A stretch of 64,000 nt of DNA from JBLNDJ01 sp050261515 (GCA_050261515.1 JBLNDJ010000006.1:1-64000); one strand, 5' to 3'; counted from the first letter of the stretch, positions 41,408 to 50,557 are shown. A program made the numbers and translations. The notes: generated from the sequence alone by a model not told the origin.

Positions 41408-43942
41408 ATGCGTGCGCTTGCAGTCTTTGTCTTCCTGCTGCCCGCTTTCTGCGCGGGCCAGAGCGCGCCGAAGCGCGCGGTCACCGATCCCGGTGTCGTG
41501 ACGACGCGGCAGGCGATCACTCCCGCCGGCGTCTCGTCGGTATTCGATACCCGCATCTACGGCGTCGCGTGGAGTCCGGACGCCGCGCGCCTGTGGGTGC
41601 TGCACGGCGCCGACATCCTGTCTCTCGACTGGCGCAACAACCAGGTGAAGGAGCGGCTGCCGCACGGCGGTACACCGGGACCGCAGGCGCTCCAGACGAA
41701 TCCGGCGACGGGCCGGCCGTTGATCGCCAACTCGCAGAGGCGCACGAACGTTCCGCAACTGCTTTCGTTCGACGAAAACGGCCTCCGCCCTGTAGCGCAA
41801 TCCCTGGGCAAGTTCCTGCCGGGCGCGCTCGCCGTCGCGGCCAAAGCGCCGCTTGCCGTGTTGCCGCTGATCTACGAAAACAAAGCCGCGGTTGTGGACC
41901 TGAACGCGAACCGCGTGACTGCGATGCTCGAGACCGGCACCGCGCCCTGGGCCGCCGCCGTCAACGCGGCGGGGACGGTGGCTTACATCGCCAACCTTGG
42001 CGGACGCCCGCCTAAGCCGGGTGAAGCATTTGCGTCGCCCGTCAAGAAGCCGCACGAGAAAATTCCCGTCGACACCCGGGGCGTCGCTTCTACGGGCACG
42101 GTCATGCGGTTCGACCTCGAAACCGGCCAGGCGACCCACACCATCGAGGTGGGCCTGCATCCGTCCGCGCTCGCCTGGGATGAGGGCCGCAACCTTCTGT
42201 ACATCGCCAACGGAAACAGCGACTCGATTTCCATCGTCGATACCCTGAACCAGCGCGTCGCCGTCACGCTCGCCTTGCAGCCGTTCTCCGACCGCGTGCG
42301 CGGTTTCGCGCCCACGGACCTCGCTCTCAGCCGCGATGGCGCAACGCTGTACGCGGCCTGCGGCGGCATCAACGCGGTCGCCGTGATCGATACCGCGCGG
42401 CGGGCCATCTCCGGGCTGATCCCGACGGCCTGGTATCCGAACGCGGTGGCGCTCTCGCCCGACGGGGAGTATCTCGCGGTGAGTGCGCTGCTGGGCGTAG
42501 GGTCGGGATGGCGCGACACGCCCAAGGAGCGCTTCGTGCACAGCTATCGCGGTTCGGTGGCGGTTCTGCCCGTGCCCAGTGGGCCGCAACTCGCCGGCTA
42601 CTCGAGGGCAGTTGCGGAGAACAACCGGCTGCGCCTGGCGGGCGCCGCGCCGGTCGAAGAGCGTGCGGCCGCCGGCAAAGTCGCTCCCGTGGCGCTGCCG
42701 GTGCGGTCCGGAGAGCCGTCCCTGATCGAGCACGTCGTCTACATCATCAAGGAGAACCGCACCTACGACCAGGTCCTCGGCGACCTGCCGCAGGGCAACG
42801 GCGACCCTTCGCTCACGATGTTCGGCCGCAACGTGACGCCGAACCAGCACAAGCTCGCCGAGGAGTTCGTGCTGTTCGACAACCTCTACGCCACCGGCGG
42901 CAACTCGGCCGACGGCCACCAGTGGCTCACGCAATCGAACGAGGTCGAGTACGTCTTGTGGCCGGGCTACCAGGGCCGCAGCTACCCCTATGACGGCGGC
43001 GACCCGATGGCGTATTCCTCGGGCGGGTTCCTATGGGACTACGCGCTCGCGCGCGGCAAGACGGTCCGGATCTACGGCGAGTATGCCGGAACCATCGACG
43101 GCGGCCCGCGCCTCGAACTGCTCAAGCAGTGGAAAGATGGCGAGGATTTCACTGCCCGGTGGAACATCAAGGCGCCGCTCGATCCGGTGAACCGCATCCT
43201 CGCCGCGAACTATCCGTCCTATTCGACGGCCATTCCCGACGTCGTGCGCGCGCAGATTTTTCTGAAGGAGCTGGCCGGGTTCGAGAAGAGCGGCAAGCTG
43301 CCGAACCTCATGCTCATCCAACTCCCGAGCAATCACACCAACGGCACGCGCCCCGGCACGTCGAGCCCGCGCGCGATGGTGGCGGACAATGACCTGGCCG
43401 TCGGACAGATCGTCGAAGCGCTGACGAAGTCAAGGTTCTGGCCGAAGATGGCGATCTTCATCGTCGAAGACGACGCGCAGAACGGCGTGGATCACGTGGA
43501 CGGCCACCGCACCACGGCGTTCCTGGTGAGCCCCTACGCGCGCCGCAAGTCCGTGGATTCGACGTTCTACTCCTTCCAGAGCATCAACAAAAGCATCGAG
43601 CTGATTCTGGGCTTGCCGACCATGAGCCTGTTCGACCTGATCGCCAACGACATGAGGGCGAGCTTCGTGGACACGCCGGACTTCACTCCCTACACAGCAC
43701 TGCCGCCGGAATACGACCTGTTCGAAGAGAACCCGCCGCTAAAGGCGCTCTCCGGCCGCGCGCGAGAGGCCGCTCTGGCTTCGGCGAAAATGAACTGGGC
43801 CGTGCCCGACGCAGTCCCCACCGAGAAGGCCAACCGGATTCTGTGGGGGCACATCAAAGGCTGGCAGACGCCGTATCCACAGCCGCGCCAGGCGCTGTTC
43901 AGCCCGCTCTCGCTCGATCTGGACGACGATGAGCGCGAGTAA
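41408..43942 (+). CDS. Exported YVTN-type beta-propeller fused to a phosphoesterase (alkaline-phosphatase superfamily)
   Basis: 844 residues. Signal peptide MRALAVFVFLLPAFCAGQ, then a propeller of YVTN-like blades to about residue 420 (VAWSPDAARLWVLHG, HPSALAWDEGRNLLYIANGNSDSISIVDTLNQR, DLALSRDGATLYAACGGINAVAVIDTARR). The phosphoesterase domain begins at EHVVYIIKENRTYDQVLGDL. It contains the NSADGHQWL and FIVEDDAQNGVDHVDGHRTT metal-site segments of the acid-phosphatase/phospholipase-C-like group. ATG 41408 is chosen to give the signal peptide. Natural substrate unknown; extracytoplasmic phosphate ester or phospholipid cleavage is plausible. Confidence 0.85.
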   Translation: MRALAVFVFLLPAFCAGQSAPKRAVTDPGVVTTRQAITPAGVSSVFDTRIYGVAWSPDAARLWVLHGADILSLDWRNNQVKERLPHGGTPGPQALQTNPATGRPLIANSQRRTNVPQLLSFDENGLRPVAQSLGKFLPGALAVAAKAPLAVLPLIYENKAAVVDLNANRVTAMLETGTAPWAAAVNAAGTVAYIANLGGRPPKPGEAFASPVKKPHEKIPVDTRGVASTGTVMRFDLETGQATHTIEVGLHPSALAWDEGRNLLYIANGNSDSISIVDTLNQRVAVTLALQPFSDRVRGFAPTDLALSRDGATLYAACGGINAVAVIDTARRAISGLIPTAWYPNAVALSPDGEYLAVSALLGVGSGWRDTPKERFVHSYRGSVAVLPVPSGPQLAGYSRAVAENNRLRLAGAAPVEERAAAGKVAPVALPVRSGEPSLIEHVVYIIKENRTYDQVLGDLPQGNGDPSLTMFGRNVTPNQHKLAEEFVLFDNLYATGGNSADGHQWLTQSNEVEYVLWPGYQGRSYPYDGGDPMAYSSGGFLWDYALARGKTVRIYGEYAGTIDGGPRLELLKQWKDGEDFTARWNIKAPLDPVNRILAANYPSYSTAIPDVVRAQIFLKELAGFEKSGKLPNLMLIQLPSNHTNGTRPGTSSPRAMVADNDLAVGQIVEALTKSRFWPKMAIFIVEDDAQNGVDHVDGHRTTAFLVSPYARRKSVDSTFYSFQSINKSIELILGLPTMSLFDLIANDMRASFVDTPDFTPYTALPPEYDLFEENPPLKALSGRAREAALASAKMNWAVPDAVPTEKANRILWGHIKGWQTPYPQPRQALFSPLSLDLDDDERE

Positions 43943-43960
43943 GCGGAGGAGTGGTGAGGG

Positions 43961-44281
43961 CTACGCCCGCTTCGCCTCGCGTCTGATTCCTTCGGCGATC
44001 CACATGCGCAGTTGCGTCTGATAGCCGACCGACTTTTTCGCAGCGATCTTCTTGGCTGCGGCAATCTGGTCCGGGCCCAATCGAATTGAGATCGGGGACT
44101 TCGCAGACGCGTGGCGTTCCCGAATCGACTTTCCAAGCGCCTTCGACGGTTTCGCCGCTTTGACTTCGGGGAGCTGATCCCACATATCCGCTACGGAATG
44201 CGTCTCGAAGTAATCGGCAGCCTTCTTGTCCGAGCGAAACTTCGGCAAAGGCAGCTTCGCAGGAGAGAGCTTCTTCTTCAT
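43961..44281 (-). CDS. CopG/BrnA-type antitoxin without an adjacent toxin
   Basis: 106 residues (from MKKKLSPAKLPLPKF; a start at 44293 adds four). The middle FRSDKKAADYFETHSVADMWDQLPEV and the C-terminal ribbon-helix-helix SPISIRLGPDQIAAAKKIAAKKSVGYQTQLRMWIAEGIRRE match the CopG-type antitoxin family paired with BrnT/RelE-like toxins. A toxin gene would be expected immediately upstream, but only about 50 nt lie between its start and the stop of the sulfatase-like gene, and nothing toxin-like is downstream. It is therefore an orphan, perhaps acting in trans or left from a lost system. Confidence 0.75.
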   Translation of the reverse strand: MKKKLSPAKLPLPKFRSDKKAADYFETHSVADMWDQLPEVKAAKPSKALGKSIRERHASAKSPISIRLGPDQIAAAKKIAAKKSVGYQTQLRMWIAEGIRREAKRA

Positions 44282-44333
44282 TGCGTGGTCCACTTATTTG
44301 CGGCGGAACAATCGCTACACGCCGGTGCCGTCG

Positions 44334-46688
44334 TTACTTCTTCTCATCCTTCCCCGCCAGATACCCCAAACTTCGCAGCCTCTCGATCGTCTGCGTGTCG
44401 AGCGGGCGCGAGCCGCCGGGGCCGAGCTTCAGCTTTACCTGCTTCTGCGCGCCGATCCACTGATCCACTTCGCCCTTCATCTTTGCCGCGATGTCCGGGT
44501 GCTGTGCGGCCACGTCGTTGCGGTCCGCGCGGTCTGCGTGGCGGTCGTAGAGCTCCACTTCTTTCAACCCGGCCCGGCGGGCTTGCGCCCGGTAGATCAG
44601 CTTCCACTCCGGCGAGATGCGCGCGAAGCTGTCGGTCAGGTTTTCGGGCACCCCTCCCGCGGGCTTCGCGTGCGGCAGCGCGAGCTTCGACGACATCAGC
44701 GCCCCCGTGCGCGTGAAACGCCGGCCCTTGAGCAGCGGGACCAGGCTCTGTCCCTCGGCGGTCGCCGGAATCTGCGCTCCCGCCATCTCGAGCACAGTCG
44801 GCATAATGTCGATCAACTGCACGGGCTCGGCCACGCGGCGCGGTTGGGGCAGCAGGCGCGGGTTCCACATCACCAGCACCGAGTGGATCAGCTCCTGGTA
44901 AAGCGAATGCCCGTGCGCGCCTAAGCCGTGCTCCCAGAATTCCTCGCCGTGATCGGACGCCACGATGACCAGCGTGTTGTCGAGCACGCCGAGGTCGCGG
45001 ATCTTCCCCACCAGGGCCTCGATGCTCGCGTCGTTGTTCGCGATCTCGCCGTCGTAACGGTCGATCGCGCGCTTCGTGTACACGGCCGGGTCGATTCCCT
45101 TGGCGCGGATCTCGGCGGCGTTCACCGTGGCCCCGCCGCCGTAGGCGCGTATCAGGCGCAGCGCCGTGTACTGGCGGTTGAACTCGGCGGTCGCGGACGG
45201 GTCTGCGAACTTCGCTTCGAAATCCGCCGGCGGCTGGTAGGGCGCGTGCGGGTCGGTCGATTGCACGTAGAGGAAGAACGGCTCGTCCTTGTGACGGTCG
45301 AGCCACGGCATGAGGGCGCGGTTGATCGCGGCCGAGTCGGTCCCGCGGTCTACCGACTCGTTACGGTGCCGCTGCACCACGGGGTACTCGAACATGTAGT
45401 CGAAGCCGCGGTCGAGCCCGCTGGTGCGGCCCGCGAACGGGTTCGCCACGATGCTCGCCGTCACGTATCCAACGGCGCGCAACTGCTCGGCCATGGTCGC
45501 GGCGCCGCGCGGGATCGTGTCGGTGTCGTTCACCAGACCGTGCGTGAACGAATAGAGCGACGTCAGGATGGACGAAACCGAAGGCTTGGTCCACGGCGCC
45601 TGCGCGATCGCGTCGTCGAAGACCACACCCGCGGCGCCCAGCTTCTTGAGGAACGGCGTCGTGTCGCGTTGATATCCGTACAGGCTCGTGTGGTCCGGCC
45701 GCAGCGTGCACACCACATATAGGAGGATGTTCGGGCGGCTCTTGGGCGCGCGGCTCGCGACGAGCGGATTCGACCAGAACCCCACCGCGCCGGGCGCCTC
45801 GGACACCGTCAGGAACCTGAAGCGCGTTGTCTTGCCGGCGTAGGGCGCGAGATCCACCTCGGCGTCTTCCCACGCGTCCGGGTCGCTCAGCGTTCTCGAA
45901 AAGACGTCCGTGGACGAAGGGCCCGTGACAATGCGGAACGCCACGGGGCCCCCGCCCGAGATGCCCATGCCGAAGTGCAGCACCGGCGCGCGCTTCGGCA
46001 CGGGGAGCTCGTAGGTGATCGCCGCCGGGGTGCGCGCAAACAGCGCGTTCCGATACTCCTCGCGCTTTCCGACGCTGGTGCGCCCGGCGGGGCTCGAGAG
46101 CGATTCCTTGCGCGGAATCAGCTCGATGAAATCGATGGCCACCGGGGCGAACAGGTCGTCGGTCGGCATCATCGCCAGCGGGTGCGTGAAGCTGGAGCCG
46201 GTGGGCTTCAGGTTGAAGCGGTAGACGCGGTATACGCCCGGCGGCGCGAGCGGCTGGCGCATCTCGTCGTCGCCCAGCTTGAGCTTGATCTCGCGGCCCG
46301 CTTCCGCGATCATGCGGATGCGGATCTCCTCGTAGCGGCTCCAGTCGATCGACGGATTCGTCGGCGCGATGATGACCGGCGTGCTGCCCTCGCCCTTCAC
46401 CACCAGTTCGCCCTTCTTGAAACCCATGCGGCCGCGGATGAGGTCCCAGGTGATCTTCTGGTCGTTGAAATCCCAGACGACGCGCTGGGCCATCTGGACC
46501 GATGCGGATGCCTGCGGCGCCGCGACCGTCGCCGAAGCGAGCTGGTCGTCGAGCCGGTACAGCCCCCACGTGGTCTCAGGGGGCGGTGTTTTCGCGGGCG
46601 GAGCGGAGGAGCGGCACCCCGCGGCCGCGGCAAGAATGGCAACGAGAGCCGGGTAAATGGACTTTTTGAGGGATGCTGCGGACACCAC
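44334..46688 (-). CDS. Sulfatase-like lipoprotein with N-terminal beta domain and atypical metal site
   Basis: 784 residues. Lipobox LAAAAGC (C25); residues about 65-310 look like a beta-sandwich (VVWDFNDQKITWDLIRGRMG, DWSRYEEIRIRMIAE). From about 318 an alkaline-phosphatase-superfamily sulfatase-like domain follows, ending LRSLGYLAG. Later metal-site segments are intact (VIVASDHGEEFWEHGLGAHGHS). The usual first metal ligand in (V/I)DTLRxDH is replaced: the protein reads YVVCTLRPDH, with C327 instead of Asp. The nucleophile position is T367 (APWTKPSVSSILTS), not a formylglycine Cys/Ser. The start is GTG 46688 or 46685; TATCAT at 46694-46699 lies just before it on the minus strand. Confidence 0.82.
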   Translation of the reverse strand: MVSAASLKKSIYPALVAILAAAAGCRSSAPPAKTPPPETTWGLYRLDDQLASATVAAPQASASVQMAQRVVWDFNDQKITWDLIRGRMGFKKGELVVKGEGSTPVIIAPTNPSIDWSRYEEIRIRMIAEAGREIKLKLGDDEMRQPLAPPGVYRVYRFNLKPTGSSFTHPLAMMPTDDLFAPVAIDFIELIPRKESLSSPAGRTSVGKREEYRNALFARTPAAITYELPVPKRAPVLHFGMGISGGGPVAFRIVTGPSSTDVFSRTLSDPDAWEDAEVDLAPYAGKTTRFRFLTVSEAPGAVGFWSNPLVASRAPKSRPNILLYVVCTLRPDHTSLYGYQRDTTPFLKKLGAAGVVFDDAIAQAPWTKPSVSSILTSLYSFTHGLVNDTDTIPRGAATMAEQLRAVGYVTASIVANPFAGRTSGLDRGFDYMFEYPVVQRHRNESVDRGTDSAAINRALMPWLDRHKDEPFFLYVQSTDPHAPYQPPADFEAKFADPSATAEFNRQYTALRLIRAYGGGATVNAAEIRAKGIDPAVYTKRAIDRYDGEIANNDASIEALVGKIRDLGVLDNTLVIVASDHGEEFWEHGLGAHGHSLYQELIHSVLVMWNPRLLPQPRRVAEPVQLIDIMPTVLEMAGAQIPATAEGQSLVPLLKGRRFTRTGALMSSKLALPHAKPAGGVPENLTDSFARISPEWKLIYRAQARRAGLKEVELYDRHADRADRNDVAAQHPDIAAKMKGEVDQWIGAQKQVKLKLGPGGSRPLDTQTIERLRSLGYLAGKDEKK

Positions 46689-46704
46689 GTCTGATGATAA
46701 CTGA

Positions 46705-46746
46705 GGAACCGGCGGCCCGGCCTCTTGAGGAGAACCGGGCCGCCGG
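46705..46746 (-). terminator. Terminator after TonB-dependent receptor 3
   Basis: On the minus strand CCGGCGGCCCGG (46746-46735) pairs perfectly with CCGGGCCGCCGG (46720-46709) across a 14-base loop, then TTCC. The 12-base-pair stem lies 13 nt beyond the receptor stop. The tail is only weakly T-rich. The sulfatase-like gene beyond it has its own -10 box. Confidence 0.72.
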
Positions 46747-46759
46747 CGGAATTAATTGA

Positions 46760-49700
46760 CTACCACTCCACGCGCGCCGAGAACTGGATGATCCGCGGAT
46801 CGTTCGCCTGGATGCTCAGATCCTGTAGCCCCGTTTCCGCGTTGGGAGCCACGTCAACCGGATGGTTCAGAGCATTGAAGAAGTCCGCCGTGAACCGGAC
46901 CCTCAGGCTCTCCCGGATCGGGATCGTCTTGAACACCGAGATGTCCTGGTTCCACGCTCCCGGCCCGCGGAAGAAGTTCCGCGCGTTCCAGTTCACCATG
47001 TCGCTGACGTCGGTCATGCGGACCGAGCCATCAGCCAGCGTCTGCGGAATGCGGTTGTCGAACTCCGGGCCGAGCGGCCGGAGGATGCGCTGCGCCGGGT
47101 CGGCCGGAACCAGCGCCAGCAGTTTCGCCGAGTCCACGCCGCTCGCCTGTGTCGGGTCGAAGTAGCCGCGGAACCAGAGCCGCTGCTCGCGGTCGAAGAT
47201 GTTCATCGTGATCCGCTCGTCGGCCGTAAGCGTCGGGTCGCCGAACAGGTAGCGGTTCGAGGCAACGCCGGTCCAGTACCCGCTGCGCCACTCGCCGATG
47301 AAGCCGATCTGCCAGCCGCCGATCAGGACGTTCAGCGCTCCGGACACGTCGCGGCCGAACTTCTTGCCCTTGCCGAACGGCAAGTCATACACGCCGTTCC
47401 ACCTCACGCGGTGCGCCGGCACTTCGACCGAGTTTGCGTAGCCGAGCCTCAGCCGCTGGCTCGGGGTCAGGTTCGGCTCGCCCATGATCAGGATGTTCTC
47501 CGGCACCGCGAACGCGGTTCCGCTGCCACTCGAGTTGATGCCGCTGCTGCCGAAGTTGAAGCCGCCCGTGTCGCTCGTGGTCATCGCGTGCGCGTAAGTG
47601 TAGAAGCCCTGGAACGCCAGGCCGTTGCTGTAGCGCCGCTCCACTTCCGCCTGCAGCGAGTGCGTGTTCGAGTAGCCGTTGTGCGAGACAGGCGCGTTGC
47701 AGCAGCCGCTCTGCCAGTTCGGATTCACGCGCCGCAAGTCCGTGTTGCTCGGACGCGCCTGGCCGGTGCGCGCCTGGTAGTTCCATTCCGACTCGGGATC
47801 GTTCCACCGCCAGCGCTGCTCGAGGTTGCTGCCGTGGTTGCCGATGTAGCTCAGCCGCAGCGCGGTCTCTTTCATGAGTTCGCGTTCGATGGTGAACGTC
47901 CATTCCTGCGCCTGGTTGTCGGCCCAGTTGTGGATGTCCCACGGCATGAAGCCCTGGGCGCCCGTCAGCGTATCGGCCTTGTTGCCGGTGATGTCCACGG
48001 TCGCAGTGCCGATGTGATCGTTCGGGCCCGGCGCGCTCTTCGTCGCGTAATTGAAATTCGTGCTGTTCTGGCTCGAGAGATCGTTCTGGAACCGCAGGTT
48101 GAGCGGCGGATTGATGCGCGAGCTTTGCAGGATCTGCGACAGCGGCATCGTCCAGTAGTAGATGCCGTAGCCGCCGCGCAGCACGGTCCTGTCGGTCAGC
48201 CGGAAGGCGACTCCGATGCGCGGAGCGAAGTTGTTGTTATCGGCGGGCAGCAGGCCGCTCGGGAATCCCACTTCGTTGGCGGTCTTCCACGTCATGCCGC
48301 GCCCCGCCCACGATTCGAGCACCGAAGGCGGAATGCCCTGAATGCTTTCGAGCTTGGTGTTGTGCGGCGTAATGACCTGCATGCCGGCGGCGGACTGAGC
48401 AATATCCAGGTTTACCAGCCGGTCGTACTTCTCCTTATAGACGGTCCACTTATCCCAGCGCACGCCGAGGTCGAGCGTCAGCCTCTGGGTTACGCGCCAG
48501 GTGTCCTGGAAGTACGGACCGAACTCGCTCTGCCGGAAATAGAAGTACCCGCGGTTGTACTGGTTCGAAAGGTAAGTCGGAAGGCCGAGCAGCATGCTCG
48601 CGAAGCCGTCGCCGGTGAAGGAAGCCCGCTGGTCGTCGGCCGGATTGAACAGCCCGGTCCAATCGCCGCCGAAGGAATGCGAGCCCTGCGCCTGCTGCAA
48701 CTCGCGGACGTTGCTGTACTCCTTGCGCCCCTTGAAGCCGAACCGCACGTTGTGCTTACCCTTCACCCACGTGACGTTGTCCTCGATCTGGAACGCCGTC
48801 AGGTGCTGGTCGCCGCGGTTGTCGCCGTCCCAGCAGCCATAGTAGAAGAAGCTGCTCTCGGCGCAGATCGTCGGCCATCCGGTGACGCCGAACGGATTCG
48901 GGAAGCCCAGCTTGTCGGCCCACGCCACGTCGTCGGCCAGCGTGCCCGAGCTGTTGTTCGTGCGGTTCGCCGACGCCTGGAATTCATTGAGGAACGTCGG
49001 CGTGAATACGTGGTTCCACCGGCCGTAGATCGAGTACAGGTTGGTGTCCTGCCGTCCGGTTCCGCCCGCGTCCGTGCTGCCCGGAGGCGGATAGCCGTAG
49101 CGCCCGCCGAAAAGTTTCGTCGGCGCCTTCGAGAACGTGAACCGGCCCGATACGTTGTCCTTCTCCGAAAAGACCTGGTCGATCTTCCCGGTGTAAGTGC
49201 TCAGGTCGTAGGTCCGCGGGTAATACGCCGTGAAGTTCGGCGAGGTCCAGGGATTGGCCGCAAGATCGGTCGGGAGCGCGGAGACGGTCTTCATCGTGGC
49301 CGCGATCGGCGCGATACGATCCTGCGGGATGATGTTGCCCGGGAACGGATCGCGCGTGCCGTCCGGCCGCGTCGTCAGCGGATCGTAGATCGTGATGGGA
49401 TCGCTGTTGGTATTCGTTGCGCCGCTGAAATTGCCGTTCCAGATGGCTTCGGTCGGCACCTGCGCCTGCGCGAACCGCGCCTGCCGCTCCTTCTGGCCTT
49501 CATAGGAGAAGAACCAGAACGTCTTGTTCTTGATGATGGGGCCGCCGGCCGACCCGCCGTACTCGTTGCGTATGTACTGCGGAGGCGTCGAAGCGTCGTC
49601 CTGCCGCTGCCGCGCGCGCAGCCCGCCGAAGTTGTTGCGGTGCGTCCAGAACAGGTTGCCGTGGATCTCGTTGGTGCCGCTCTTGGTGACCAGCGACACC

Positions 49701-50392
49701 GTCGCCGGCCGCGAATACTGCGCACTCGAGCCCGCGGTCTCCACGCGGTACTCTTGAATCGTATCCAGGCCCGGCTGCACCTGCGACATGCCGCCGCCGA
49801 AGCGGTTCACCAGCGAAACGCCGTCGAGCAGCATCTCCGCCGAGCCGACCTTCATTCCGTTCACGCGCGGGTTCCCGCCGCCTTCGACACCCGCCGTCAG
49901 GTTGAACAGGTTCGTGACCACGCGGCCGTTCAGCGGCAGCTCGTGAATCCGCAGGGCGTCCTTCACGTCGCTGACCTGCGCGCCTTCGGTGGCGATCACC
50001 GGCGCCGCGCCTGTCACCTCGATCGTCGATTCGACGCTTCCGACTTCGAGCGCCGGATCGATCGTTGCCGTCTGGCCGACCTCCAGTTGCAGGGTGCCAG
50101 ACCATTTCTTGAACCCCGGAACCTCAACCGTCAGCGTGTATGGCCCCGGTCTCACCGCGCCGAAGTAATAGGCGCCGGACTGCGCCGTCTCGACCGCGTC
50201 AGTTACACCGGTCGCCGTGTTGGTCAGCACGACCTTAGCCTTCATGACCACGGCGCCGCTGGCGTCGGTTACTGTCCCCCTGACCACGCCCACGCCCGTC
50301 TGAGCCGCCAGCGGCACAGCTGCCAGCAGAAACGCCAAGCCAAGGAGATACTTCTTCGCTGTCAGAAAGAAAGTCGATTCGGATCCACACAT
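46760..50392 (-). CDS. TonB-dependent receptor, Oar-like, of the ROK-linked locus (receptor 3)
   Basis: 1210 residues from the ATG at 50392, which has GGAGG eight bases upstream; a GTG at 50401 would overlap that Shine-Dalgarno. Signal peptide (KKYLLGLAFLLAAVPLAAQ), regulatory-like beta-sandwich (VGVVRGTVTDASGAVVMKAKVVLTNTATG), plug (RIHELPLNGRVVTNLFNLTAGVEGG...EMLLDGVSLVNRFGGGMSQVQPG) and barrel ending SARVEW. It shares architecture with the two receptors at 28966 and 32910 but is much less similar to them than they are to each other. Divergent from the ROK regulator, so regulation by it is likely. Probably imports the oligosaccharide handled by the genes at 51763-58664. Confidence 0.92.
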   Translation of the reverse strand: MCGSESTFFLTAKKYLLGLAFLLAAVPLAAQTGVGVVRGTVTDASGAVVMKAKVVLTNTATGVTDAVETAQSGAYYFGAVRPGPYTLTVEVPGFKKWSGTLQLEVGQTATIDPALEVGSVESTIEVTGAAPVIATEGAQVSDVKDALRIHELPLNGRVVTNLFNLTAGVEGGGNPRVNGMKVGSAEMLLDGVSLVNRFGGGMSQVQPGLDTIQEYRVETAGSSAQYSRPATVSLVTKSGTNEIHGNLFWTHRNNFGGLRARQRQDDASTPPQYIRNEYGGSAGGPIIKNKTFWFFSYEGQKERQARFAQAQVPTEAIWNGNFSGATNTNSDPITIYDPLTTRPDGTRDPFPGNIIPQDRIAPIAATMKTVSALPTDLAANPWTSPNFTAYYPRTYDLSTYTGKIDQVFSEKDNVSGRFTFSKAPTKLFGGRYGYPPPGSTDAGGTGRQDTNLYSIYGRWNHVFTPTFLNEFQASANRTNNSSGTLADDVAWADKLGFPNPFGVTGWPTICAESSFFYYGCWDGDNRGDQHLTAFQIEDNVTWVKGKHNVRFGFKGRKEYSNVRELQQAQGSHSFGGDWTGLFNPADDQRASFTGDGFASMLLGLPTYLSNQYNRGYFYFRQSEFGPYFQDTWRVTQRLTLDLGVRWDKWTVYKEKYDRLVNLDIAQSAAGMQVITPHNTKLESIQGIPPSVLESWAGRGMTWKTANEVGFPSGLLPADNNNFAPRIGVAFRLTDRTVLRGGYGIYYWTMPLSQILQSSRINPPLNLRFQNDLSSQNSTNFNYATKSAPGPNDHIGTATVDITGNKADTLTGAQGFMPWDIHNWADNQAQEWTFTIERELMKETALRLSYIGNHGSNLEQRWRWNDPESEWNYQARTGQARPSNTDLRRVNPNWQSGCCNAPVSHNGYSNTHSLQAEVERRYSNGLAFQGFYTYAHAMTTSDTGGFNFGSSGINSSGSGTAFAVPENILIMGEPNLTPSQRLRLGYANSVEVPAHRVRWNGVYDLPFGKGKKFGRDVSGALNVLIGGWQIGFIGEWRSGYWTGVASNRYLFGDPTLTADERITMNIFDREQRLWFRGYFDPTQASGVDSAKLLALVPADPAQRILRPLGPEFDNRIPQTLADGSVRMTDVSDMVNWNARNFFRGPGAWNQDISVFKTIPIRESLRVRFTADFFNALNHPVDVAPNAETGLQDLSIQANDPRIIQFSARVEW

Positions 50393-50430
50393 ACCCCTCA
50401 CCTCCAGCTATCGAGTAACTGAGTGGTTTC

Positions 50431-50459
50431 AGGCTAGTCGGATTCGGAATTCTTGTCAA
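50431..50459 (-). promoter_or_regulatory. Promoter of TonB-dependent receptor 3
   Basis: On the minus strand TTGACA (50459-50454), a 17-bp spacer and TAGCCT (50436-50431), 38 nt before the ATG at 50392. The -35 is perfect, the -10 moderate, which suits a regulated promoter. The inverted repeat at 50514 lies 55 bp upstream of the -35. Confidence 0.55.
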
Positions 50460-50513
50460 GAGAGTTTTTGAAAACGCTTTTTTAACTTGCCATGCACCCG
50501 ATTTGCCATTAGT

Positions 50514-50554
50514 CTGTATATGGTTTCTTGCAACGAACAAGAAACCATATACAG
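50514..50554. promoter_or_regulatory. Perfect 17-bp inverted repeat, probable operator of the ROK repressor
   Basis: CTGTATATGGTTTCTTG (50514-50530) and CAAGAAACCATATACAG (50538-50554) are exact complements around the seven-base spacer CAACGAA. The element ends 3 nt before the ATG of the ROK gene, so a bound dimer or tetramer would block that promoter, and it also sits in the divergent region of receptor 3. No T-tract follows, which argues against a terminator. Confidence 0.7.
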
Positions 50555-50557
50555 AAT

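Noticed and set aside
44282..44333. A toxin gene upstream of the CopG-type antitoxin
   Set aside because: Only about 50 nt are available before the stop of the sulfatase-like gene.
46862..50422. An 1186-residue plus-strand frame opposite TonB-dependent receptor 3
   Set aside because: Same cause; Arg/Val/Ala-rich translation with no recognisable domain, while the other strand encodes a complete receptor.
50514..50554. The inverted repeat as a terminator or attenuator
   Set aside because: No T-tract follows and it lies upstream of a gene between divergent promoters, which fits an operator better.
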